Of a DNA stretch of 64,000 nucleotides, positions 58,201 through 64,000 are shown in pieces (the first letter of the stretch is position 1; every line of letters starts with the position of its first letter). The stretch is from Varanus komodoensis (lineage: Eukaryota > Chordata > Lepidosauria > Squamata > Varanidae). Location of the stretch: assembly GCF_004798865.1 (NCBI RefSeq), contig NW_025336481.1:1884390-1948389 (forward strand), in the 5' to 3' direction. The position numbers and the translations under genes are program-made. A model generated the notes under the pieces. That model did no database searches. It had not been told where the DNA came from and saw only the letters and a program-made list of their open reading frames with translations.

Positions 58201-61200
58201 GGGGCATAGGGATAGCTGTCATAAGTACAGGTTGGGGGACAAGTGGCTGGAGAGCAGCACTTGTGAAAGGGACCTCGGGGTGCAGGTTGACTGCAGGCTG
58301 AATGTGAGCCAGCCGTGTAATGCGGTGGTCAAGAGGGCGAACGCCACCCTTGGTTGCATAGCCAGAAGTGTGGCTTCTAGATCAAGAGAGGTATTACTAC
58401 CACTCTATACGACTCTGGTGCACCCGCAACTGGAGTATTGTGCTCAGTTTTGGGTCCCTTATTACAGAAAGGATATAGCCAGGTTGGAGTCAGTGCAGCA
58501 TAGGGTCACAAGGTTGGTGGCCGGTTTGCAGGGGATGCCGTATGAGGTGAGACTGAGGGAACTGGGTCTCTTCAGCCTGGAGAAGAGGAGACTCGGAGGG
58601 GATCTGTTGGCGACATACAGGTATGTGAGGGGGTTTCACATGGAGATGGGTAGAGACCTGTTCTCTCCTGCAGAGGAAGGCAGGACACACAGAGCAAAGC
58701 TCAGGGAGCCAAGGTTCCATTTGGATGCCAGGAAGAACTTCCTGACAGTCAGGACCCCGAGGGTGGGAATGGGCTTCCATGGGAGGTCGTTGAGGCCCCA
58801 TCGGTGTGGGTGTTCAAGGATAGGCTGGATATGCACATGGTGGGCATGTTGTGAGTGGAGCCGGCTGGTGCCGGAGGTCAGACTAGATGGCCTGGGAGAC
58901 CCCTTCTGACTTGCTCTGTTTCTATAATTCTGCAGTAAAAAAGCATGATAAAAACAAGATCCATTCTTTTTAGTATATTCATTTGACAATTTTCAGACTT
59001 CAACAAGGCTCCTTTCCATCTTGCAAGCCACACCTGCATTTCGTCATCCTCCTCATGTGCTATGGCAAAGGTCTGCAAGCAACATAGGGTGAAATTAAGC
59101 ATTGCATTCAAACAAGTGTAACAGTAGCCTGAATGTTCTTTTTAATCTTGAAAAATAATTTTAGGAGTGCTCAGAGACTCAGAGGTTCATGCTTTTGAAA
59201 TCCCATGTAGAAAACTAGGGGAGGGTATTATTTATTTATGCCTTCTTTCTCTGTTTTCTCTCCACTCCAAGCTATTTTCAAGGTAAAAAACAAAAGAAAA
59301 GAAAATACTACAGGGGTAGTTATGTATGCCTGCACTTTGTAGCCTGTAACTTGACCATAAGTACTTAGAAGAAAACTGTGCAGCTTGCAGTGTTCAGCTC
59401 TATAGGCAATCTTGTAACAGGAAACACAATCTAAACTGACTGTTATTTAGATCCTTTTGTTTAGAGGGTTGAACCAATATACCCTTTAAACCAATGTACA
59501 ACCATCCTGGTTTGCATATGGCCTGAGAACAAATGAGTGGCTCATTCAACAAACCCTTCAAAGTATAAAAATTTTACACTTCAGTCCTATATGCAGCAAG
59601 TCAAAAATAAAATGTATTGAGTTCAGAGGGCCTTACTCCCAATTAAGTGTGCACAGAATTGCACTTTTAGGAACTGAAAATAAAGGAGCACTCTTGTGGC
59701 TGGGTTTGCACATTGGTGAGGTTCACACATCCTGATGAGCAAGAGTGGAGTTTTTCCACGATTGCTGGTAATATATCATGTTCTCCCCAGTAGATATTCA
59801 CAATCCCTGGCTGGCTTTCTCATCCTGAAAAAGGGAGTCAGAAATCTGGCCCACCTCTCCATCCCTCGTGAGTGGTGCAGAGAGAAATGTGCTAGGCAGT
59901 TTCTGAAACTGGTAAAGCAATCTAAGAGAAGGGGAAAGAGGGGTGCTTTGGCAGTTGGGGATGGAAGGAGACTGAAAAGGTTAGGCTATGCCTTCTAATC
60001 TATTTCATTCCAAATCGAACATGCCCTCCATGCTTACAAAAAAGCCCATCTGCCAAGAAAAGTGCAGGGTGGGAGGATGGAGAGGAAAAGATTACCGCTG
60101 CTGCTCCTTTCACCCTGCACTAGATGATTCTGATCACTGAGGGTGCAATTAACAAAACTTAATATTAGTGCCTAACCTACCATTCCTAATTTGACTTTTA
60201 AAGAAAAAACTGCCACCTCACCAAAACTGTCACCACGGAAAAGCACGTCTTGCCTAAGATCCTCCTCAATCAGTGTGATGTCCTCAGCTCTGCTCTGGTT
60301 CAGTGTAAAATGCTGGGCAACATCAATGGCACTGAGGAGGAATAATATGGCATCACCTACAATGAAGTGACTAAACTGAAAAAACGTTGCTTAACAGAAC
60401 TGTATTTTGTCTATAAATTTCTAAGATATTACTTACTATTTTTTATTTCCACACCAATTACACATACACCGTCTTTTACAAAGTGCCCAAAGGCCTGGGT
60501 TAGAAGAGCGGAGAAACACTTAGCAAAACAGGGCTGCTTCTGTTACTATTTTTGTTTACTTCTTCAGCCAGTGCATGGTTACACCATGGAATTTTCTATC
60601 ACAAGATGTCATGTTGGCCAATTTGGATGGCTTTAAAGAGGGTTAGATAAATCTACGGAGGATAAAGTAAGCCGTGGCTACTAGAGCTGATGGCTAAAGG
60701 ACATCTTCAGTTTTGGTAGTATGCCTCAGTTGCAGGGGAAGATAGGCCAGAGGGTGCTGTTACCTTCATGCCATGTTTGGGTTTCCCATGGGCAGCTGGT
60801 TGGCCACTGTGTGAACAGAATGCTGGACTCAGATCTTTGGCCTGATTTAGCATGACTCTTCTTTGGTTCAAGACAAGTACATTATGAAAACAATAATACT
60901 GGACTGTACAAGTTTATCACTCCACCAGGAATACTAATCTTAATTTTTAAAGAAATATATTAAAAATTAAACACTGTGAAGGATATCCTTATCCCCACAG
61001 TTGCACTGCCTATCGTTCTGTGATATTTTATTTTAAAAATGTTTTTGTACAATCTCCAGGACTAAATCCTGTGTAAAGAGATTAAAAATATGGAACAAGT
61101 AATCTCCTACAGCACTGCTGTTTCCACTGAAAGCAACATCTCTCTTGAAGTCCTTATATCAGGTCCCATCCTAGCACCTGGTTGGCCCCAACTGCATCAC

Positions 61201-63905
61201 ATATATATATTTGTCCACTTCCTGTCTGGATTGTGGCAGGAGAATTTGTAGAGGGTAGGCATGGGAATGAATGGTATCTGCAAAAGGAGTTGAGAAAAGC
61301 CAAACTATAGAATTAAAAAATGACTAGGAACTAGTCACTGAAATGGTGCTGGGGGCTTAGTTGGGAAAAAGAACCAATATTGAAAGTCAAATAGTTAATA
61401 TTAAATCATGCAAAAACCTCCATGCCTTTGACAACAGGATTTTGTGCAAACGCTGACTTCAGAAAGCTAAGGACACTATTTCACACAACACATTAAACCC
61501 CTTGAGAATTTTAATCAGGCACTGTGGTTGAAATTCCTTTGTGTATAAAAATGACCAGGCAGGAAGGGGACACTGCAGGAGCATGGAGGTGTCCACTGAG
61601 CCAAGGCCTATCATTCACTGCTGGCCACAGTATGACTTTTCAATAAACTGCCTCTGTGTTATCCACACTTGGGAAAGTGAGGGCAGCCCAGGGCCACATG
61701 AATGCCACCCCTAAAAAAGCCGGAGAATTCTGGTATGAAGGCTACTTTCTATGCCTTCATCTTTTAAAAACTTCTGAAAAAATTAGCAGTGGACTATTAA
61801 GTTGCAATTTGCATATGTATTGTGTCTCTGAGAACAAGTGTCCACTCTTCAGAAAGAGTGCTGGGATCAGTCAACATGCTAAACTGCTGTGGTTTATAAT
61901 CCACCATGGTTTAATACGCTGTGCGGTTCACACAACACAATAAGTCATGGTGATTTATAAGCCAGGGATTGCTTTTTGTGTTAACTGAACTTGTCCCCTG
62001 TGGCTTATGTGTACTTAACAAACCAAGCTGCTAGACAATACAACAGGCCACCCCTGCCTTATAAACCATCATGGCTTATCATCTTGGCTAAGTGGAGCCA
62101 TTGTGGAAATCAGTTATGATTTAATTGCATCCTCCCATGAATATGAGTGATTAATGTGAACAGCTGTCAATAGTGGATGCATCCTAAGAAAACTCTTGAA
62201 GAAAAAGAGACTCCAAATGCAAAAATACTTACTTCACCTCAGGGAGCTGTGTGTCAAAATCATAAAATTCTTCTGGCAATGTGATCGCATCATAAGTTGC
62301 CTCAGAGTTCCCTTTTGGGAGATCAACAAGTCCTAAAAAGAAAGATTAATAGTGACCTATTACAATTATTTTTTGTATAATTTCCTGCCATCAATCTCCG
62401 GCAGGAAAAAAAAATATCTACAACCAATAAAAAAACCAAAGCTGTGTCCATGTCACAAGTGATATTAAGAGTGTTGAATACTGCAAATATTATATCAGAA
62501 TGGATTAGATAAATGAGGATTATTTTTTTAAAATGGGCAATTTCCTTGATTCAGGTTGGATTGGCTCAGAAAATAAACCAAGCGGATTCCTCAGAGGTTG
62601 GAAATAGCATGGTCATGTCCTGAGGTTATCTGACTTTGGGAAGAAGTTTTAGAGCAGCCCCATCCTTGGATCCCTTCCCTTTATGTGCCCCATTTACTGG
62701 ATGGGCTGCTGGCAGCAGTTCAGAGGGACTTACTCTCAGGAAAGCAAGCACAGGATTGTAGCTCTTCTCAAAAGGGAACTTCTTGGCATCGAACTAGATG
62801 AATAGTGCTTGTTGCCTCCTATTTTTCAATGTTATTTCGTCTCTGTTCCAAAACTCCCATTTCCAGAAGAGTCCTCATGAGGCATAGATATGGAGTGGTA
62901 AAAATTTACTGGGGCCTCTCTTTTATTGTCTGCTGGTTTCCAGCATTGTATCTTTTGTTTAAACCACACAATACTAAATCTCTCAACACCCTTGGGAGCC
63001 AGAAACCTTTTTGTTGTTAGTAATGGCTTTTTTTTTTTTAGGATTTCATGGGCTGCCTGCAGGTTTGGGGTCATACATTGCTTTCCTATGCATTCATCAT
63101 TAACTACTCTCATGTCATTTTTCATAGACATCATTTTGCAAATGAGAACAAAAACATGACACAATTATTTTTAACAATGAAATACAAGCTATTAAAAACT
63201 TGTGAGTTAAACCTACAGGTATACACTCAGAAATAAACCCTACTGAGTGCAGTAGGACTTACTCCCAGGTAAGTGTGTATAGGATAATCACCTGCAACTG
63301 AGATAGCCTTAGTAAAGCCATATGGATCATGGATACTGCACACTAGTCCCTCTTCTGTAGTCAGGAGAATAGCTGTGAACAGTTATGTTAATAATCCACT
63401 TTGGAGTCCACAAAATGATCTAATTTGCTAGAAGATCCACAGAAATCTAACTGCTCCTTCCTTATGCTGCACCCCAGCCCTGATGCTGTAAGCCACAGGC
63501 AGGCGACCTTGTGCCCTCCAAATGTTTGGATGACAACTCCCTTAATACCTAACCATTGACTATGCTGACACTGGGTTGATGGAAGTTGATGAGTGGGATG
63601 GTGTAACGTGGTGTCCTGCAGCAGCAGGGGGTTGGGCTCAGTGGCCTTCATGGCCCCTTCCAACTCTACTATTCTTTGATTCTATGAAGTTTCAGTCCAA
63701 AACATCAACCAAGTTGTTTACTCTGCTGCAATAAATTAAAAAAAAAAAACACACACACAGTGAGTGCAAGCATACCTGGACGGAAGGTTGACTGCATTTT
63801 AAGTAGGGCTTCAGTGCAGTCTGCCAGAAGGTACTTGGCTTTTCGGTGGTAGATTCGCACCACTCCCAGCAACAGGTGTCCTGAGGTTCGCAGAGCAATT
63901 TTAAC
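40054..63905 (-). CDS. RAD21L1: RAD21-like 1, meiotic cohesin kleisin; 5'-partial at window edge
   Basis: RAD21L is a germline alpha-kleisin that links the SMC1 and SMC3 heads and acts in chromosome axis formation and homologue pairing in early meiosis. Twelve exons were placed by homology recall and GT-AG signals: 63905-63776, 62332-62233, 60331-60222, 55084-54896, 51029-50931, 50450-50346, 50011-49782, 48506-48419, 45902-45787, 41804-41751, 41170-41093 and 40263-40054. Phases agree throughout and give 1509 nt. Adding the 48 codons expected from the missing first coding exon gives about 550 residues, against about 556 in human. The N-terminal kleisin domain (SMC3 side) continues through [20 protein letters not shown], a PPTK-containing middle region follows, and residues 482-550 form the C-terminal winged helix (SMC1 side) with [16 protein letters not shown]21 itself is excluded by the diverged centre and shorter length. 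SNPH follows downstream in the same direction. Confidence 0.96.
40425..40520 (+). repeat. Dispersed repeat, CCTGCTGGACCAGGTCAGAG family
   Basis: CCTGCTGGACCAGGTCAGAG followed by GTCCATCTAGTGCAGCATC is a unit I recognise as widespread in sauropsid genomes. Related copies start at 49480 and at about 63975. Its class is not clear to me. Confidence 0.6.
41093..41170 (-). CDS. RAD21L1: RAD21L1 exon (residues 456-481)
   Basis: 78 bp, phase 0 at both ends, acceptor CCCCAATGTAG, donor GTAAGA. It encodes [19 protein letters not shown], aligning with the helix that precedes the winged helix (human NEEN...LQMLNRL). Confidence 0.93.
41510..41700 (-). mobile_element. L2-like LINE relic
   Basis: The plus strand has GCAGTTTGAATTGCACTTGG, AAGCAAACTGGTAACCTGTG and GACCAATTCTAACAATGAAG. 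These match the antisense of the L2-like region seen next to GCACCTTGAATTTTTGGAGC at about 17980. The relic ends about 50 bases from the 54-bp RAD21L1 exon. Confidence 0.55.
41751..41804 (-). CDS. RAD21L1: RAD21L1 small exon (residues 438-455)
   Basis: 54 bp, phase 0 at both ends, acceptor CTAAAATCAG, donor GTAAGA. It encodes [18 protein letters not shown]. Sequence conservation is weak, but phase and splice sites fit. Because it is a multiple of three, skipping it would leave the frame intact. Confidence 0.8.
42165..42230 (+). repeat. Dispersed repeat, AGGACTTACTCCCAG family
   Basis: The core AATAGGACTTACTCCCAGCT is followed by a short GTACACAGAACTGCAACTG-type end. Related copies occur at about 59585, 62715 and 63218. 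I recognise this as a common squamate repeat of uncertain class. Confidence 0.6.
42455..42550 (+). mobile_element. CR1 LINE 3' terminus
   Basis: The core GATGGCCTTCACGGCCCCTC is followed by TCAACTCTACTATTCTAGGA TTCTG, the classic CR1 3' end with its short terminal repeats. Only about 95 bases remain. The near-identical end at 63595-63690 is the same subfamily and differs from the copies at 5163 and 55270. Confidence 0.86.
42551..45786 (-). other. RAD21L1 intron, mostly unrecognised
   Basis: It has AT-rich stretches and a few AACCATGGTT-type remnants near 44400-44520 and 45590-45740. A region at 43900-44200 with AATAAA signals was considered and rejected as a terminal repeat (see rejected items). 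Confidence 0.5.
45787..45902 (-). CDS. RAD21L1: RAD21L1 exon (residues 399-437)
   Basis: Two AGs lie five bases apart at the acceptor (GTCAGTACAG). Only the distal one keeps the frame with the preceding exon. Donor GTAAGTA. It encodes a low-conservation polar segment ending FEDM. Confidence 0.9.
46397..46660 (+). mobile_element. BovB/RTE LINE 3' end with long CAA tail
   Basis: It begins within the same TTTGGCCACCTAATGAGAAG region as other copies, translates to [20 protein letters not shown] and then [13 protein letters not shown] in a shifted frame, and ends in about nine CAA units (to 46660). It lies in a RAD21L1 intron, antisense to the gene, 90 bases before a CR1. Confidence 0.93.
46750..47547 (+). 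mobile_element. CR1 LINE 3' fragment, open reading frame retained
   Basis: 5'-truncated at the GGAAGTGGGCAGGAGACAAC segment. From there a single open frame runs to 47466 through [40 protein letters not shown] and [20 protein letters not shown]. The 3' end is TCTGTTTCCATGTTTCTGTG. It is almost collinear with the end of the element at 55270-58930, which implies recent activity of this subfamily. It lies in a RAD21L1 intron, antisense to the gene. Confidence 0.95.
48419..48506 (-). CDS. RAD21L1: RAD21L1 exon (residues 370-399)
   Basis: Acceptor GTTCTTGCAG, donor GTGAGG. It begins [12 protein letters not shown], aligning with the LFTKC start of the next human block, then becomes Gln/Glu/Lys-rich. 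Confidence 0.93.
49204..49223 (+). repeat. (AC)n microsatellite
   Basis: About ten AC units in a RAD21L1 intron. Confidence 0.95.
49480..49610 (+). repeat. Dispersed repeat, AGAGCCCTGCCAGATTAG family
   Basis: Diverged copy of the family at 40425: AGAGCCCTGCCAGATTAGCC, then CTCAGCATCTTGTGTCCCAC AGTGATCG and ACCAACCAGAGGC. It lies close to a RAD21L1 exon boundary (49782), in the intron downstream. Confidence 0.58.
49782..50011 (-). CDS. RAD21L1: RAD21L1 exon, basic region and PPTK block (residues 293-369)
   Basis: Acceptor TTCTTCTACCTAG, donor GTAATA. It encodes [16 protein letters not shown], then [12 protein letters not shown] and [10 protein letters not shown]. In RAD21 the corresponding region contributes to binding the STAG/SA subunit, so the same is inferred here. 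The exon ends in phase 0. Confidence 0.97.
50346..50450 (-). CDS. RAD21L1: RAD21L1 exon (residues 258-293)
   Basis: Acceptor GTTTTGTAG, donor GTTAGA. It contains [16 protein letters not shown], matching the EE(E/G)FxLxPID block of RAD21 and RAD21L. Confidence 0.96.
50931..51029 (-). CDS. RAD21L1: RAD21L1 exon (residues 225-258)
   Basis: Acceptor TTTTCTTAAG, donor GTGAGT. It encodes an acidic, poorly conserved segment ([18 protein letters not shown]). The call rests on phase, splice signals and position, and on faint similarity to the mammalian protein. Confidence 0.9.
51428..51750. mobile_element. hAT nonautonomous DNA transposon, 323 bp, same family as 38689
   Basis: The left end CAGGGGTCCTCAAACTTTTT is identical to the copy at 38689. 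The right end has lost three terminal bases of symmetry (GACCCACG). It is flanked by an exact 8-bp duplication, ATATTACA, at 51420-51427 and 51751-51758. It has no transposase and lies in the RAD21L1 intron upstream of the exon at 50931-51029. Confidence 0.94.
51942..52296 (-). mobile_element. L2-like LINE 3' fragment
   Basis: Same family as 17530-18065: an ATTTATTTATTTATTTAAG tail on the plus strand, then TTTGTACGCTGTCC, GTCTTAACCTGGCGCCGAAA, and CCTCTCTGGGGAGCGCATTC. It is truncated near CTGCTGCCGATCTCA. Confidence 0.85.
52297..53984 (-). other. RAD21L1 intron, nothing recognised
   Basis: No repeat or gene was recognised with confidence, apart from a MITE-like GATGATGGGAATTGTACTCT remnant near 53940. 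Confidence 0.5.
53985..54245. repeat. Diverged AACCATGGTT-type dispersed repeat
   Basis: Words such as GAACCCAGGATCATGG, AAACCAGGATAGC and TTCATGTGAACACAG recur in comparable order at about 61875-62165 and less clearly at 44390-44520. The class is unknown to me, possibly a DNA transposon. Confidence 0.4.
54480..54690 (-). mobile_element. L2-like LINE reverse-transcriptase relic
   Basis: The minus-strand frame (54674-54486) reads [20 protein letters not shown] and [12 protein letters not shown], a well-known block of L2-type reverse transcriptases upstream of the part preserved at 17693-18061. Confidence 0.84.
54896..55084 (-). CDS. RAD21L1: RAD21L1 exon with separase-site region (residues 162-225)
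   Basis: Acceptor TTTTCACAG, donor GTATGT. It begins [15 protein letters not shown], the region that aligns with the first separase site of RAD21 and with the E-I-L-R site I recall in mammalian RAD21L; here it reads D-I-S-R. The exon ends with [14 protein letters not shown] near full-length CR1 sits about 190 bases upstream of the acceptor. Confidence 0.96.
55160..55206 (+). repeat. (CA)n-rich interrupted microsatellite
   Basis: Alternating CACACA blocks interrupted by TG, about 45 bases long, between a RAD21L1 exon and the large CR1. Confidence 0.9.
55270..58930 (+). mobile_element. CR1 LINE, near full length, both ORFs present but broken
   Basis: ORF1 (from about 55243) encodes the SGNH-hydrolase/esterase domain with [12 protein letters not shown] (catalytic Ser block) and [15 protein letters not shown] then interrupts it just before the DGLHLTRMG block with the catalytic His. 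ORF2 follows from about 56080: endonuclease blocks [29 protein letters not shown] and SDHSI, then reverse transcriptase with [14 protein letters not shown] and [19 protein letters not shown]. The catalytic box reads FAGDTK instead of FADDTK. Open segments change frame at least four times. The N-terminal part of ORF1 is absent, so it is slightly 5'-truncated. The 3' end (TGCTCTGTTTCTATAATTCTG) is intact. It is inserted in a RAD21L1 intron, antisense to the gene. Confidence 0.95.
58931..60221 (-). other. RAD21L1 intron, mostly unrecognised
   Basis: It contains one copy of the AGGACTTACTCCCAG-type repeat (listed separately). Otherwise nothing was recognised. Confidence 0.5.
59585..59675 (+). repeat. 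Dispersed repeat, CTTACTCCCAATTAAGTGTG copy
   Basis: AGGGCCTTACTCCCAATTAA followed by GTGTGCACAGAATTGCACTT. Related to the copies at 42165, 62715 and 63218. Confidence 0.62.
60222..60331 (-). CDS. RAD21L1: RAD21L1 exon (residues 125-162)
   Basis: Acceptor TTCCTCCTCAG, donor GTGAGG. It encodes [20 protein letters not shown], the segment conserved between RAD21 and RAD21L, and ends in an acidic stretch. Confidence 0.97.
60332..61874 (-). other. RAD21L1 intron, nothing recognised
   Basis: AT-rich intron with a short (AT)n near 61201. No repeat was recognised. Confidence 0.5.
61875..62165. repeat. AACCATGGTT-type dispersed repeat
   Basis: Repeated words TTATAATCCACCATGGTTTA, AATAAGTCATGGTGATTTAT and TAAACCATCATGGCTTATCA lie in alternating orientation. 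They give the segment partial internal dyad symmetry, as in a decayed foldback or DNA element. It lies just upstream (gene sense: downstream) of the RAD21L1 exon at 62233. Confidence 0.45.
62233..62332 (-). CDS. RAD21L1: RAD21L1 exon (residues 92-125)
   Basis: Acceptor CTTTTTAG; the donor is the strong GTAAGTA after 62233. A weaker GTGAAG eight bases earlier would break the frame, whereas the chosen donor creates the Asn of the conserved N-A-I-D junction. It contains [15 protein letters not shown]. Confidence 0.96.
62715..62773 (+). repeat. Dispersed repeat, GGGACTTACTCTCAGG copy
   Basis: AGAGGGACTTACTCTCAGGA followed by AAGCAAGCACAGGATTGTAG. Member of the family at 42165. Confidence 0.55.
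63218..63298 (+). repeat. Dispersed repeat, AGGACTTACTCCCAGG copy
   Basis: Best-preserved copy in the window: AAATAAACCCTACTGAGTGC, then AGTAGGACTTACTCCCAGGT and AAGTGTGTATAGGATAA. Confidence 0.66.
63480..63600 (+). mobile_element. hAT-like MITE relic, right end missing
   Basis: The left end CAGGCAGGCGACCTTGTGCC, followed by CTCCAAATGTTTGGATGACA ACTCCC, matches the terminal repeat of the element at 9543. The right terminal repeat is not visible, so it is truncated or diverged. Confidence 0.52.
63595..63690 (+). mobile_element. CR1 LINE 3' terminus
   Basis: GTGGGATGGTGTAACGTGGT GTCCTGCAGCAGCAG, then CCAACTCTACTATTCTTTGATTCTATG. It is the same short 3' end as 42455-42550 and stops about 85 bases from the RAD21L1 exon at 63776. 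Antisense to the gene. Confidence 0.86.
63776..63905 (-). CDS. RAD21L1: RAD21L1 exon (residues about 49-92)
   Basis: The acceptor CCCCCAAG precedes GTT (Val49 equivalent), and the donor GTATGC follows. It encodes the second half of the N-terminal kleisin domain, ending FRPG. The same boundary before this valine occurs in RAD21. The preceding coding exon, with the initiator Met, lies beyond 64000. Confidence 0.97.
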
Positions 63906-63969
63906 CTTGGGGGAAGTGTTTACATTAGTCAACATTGGTATCTATGGGAAAGGCCACAATAAAGAGATA

Positions 63970-64000
63970 AGGAGAGCCCTGCTGGATCTGAGCACAGGTT
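63970..64000 (+). repeat. Dispersed repeat, AGAGCCCTGCTGGATCTGAG copy, cut by window edge
   Basis: Start of another member of the family at 40425 and 49480, running off the right edge. Confidence 0.5.

Overview
The window is vertebrate nuclear DNA, most likely from a squamate reptile (lizard or snake). It holds two intron-containing amniote genes, both on the minus strand, set in repeat-rich DNA. The squamate inference rests on the repeats: several BovB/RTE 3' ends with CAA tails, abundant CR1 LINEs, L2-like LINEs with AAATA tails, a tRNA-derived SINE with an L2-like tail, and short hAT-type elements. I cannot name the species. There is no operon, phage, CRISPR array or other prokaryotic feature.

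Layout: 1-3383 is GC-rich 3' flank of SNPH, probably including part of its 3' UTR. 3384-12957 is SNPH (syntaphilin), complete in coding sequence in four exons joined by GT-AG introns, predicting 521 residues. 12958-40053 is a roughly 27 kb spacer with BovB, CR1, L2, SINE and hAT relics. I found no third gene there, although 5' noncoding SNPH exons could lie in it. 40054-63905 is RAD21L1 (meiotic cohesin kleisin RAD21L) minus its first coding exon, which lies beyond the right edge. Twelve exons with consistent phases encode residues equivalent to about 49-550. Its introns carry a near full-length CR1 (about 55270-58930), a shorter CR1, a BovB end, a hAT element with perfect 8-bp target duplications, and L2 relics.

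The order RAD21L1 then SNPH, head to tail, is the order I recall for human 20p13, so this is conserved synteny rather than a new gene cluster. The two genes are not known to work together: SNPH anchors mitochondria in axons, while RAD21L1 closes the cohesin ring during meiotic prophase.

I did not find a previously undescribed biological system. The points most worth a second look are the altered separase-site equivalent in RAD21L1 (aspartate where a glutamate is usual), a matched pair of hAT elements with exact target duplications, a 27-bp triplication inside a BovB endonuclease relic, and two places where CR1 and BovB ends lie side by side.
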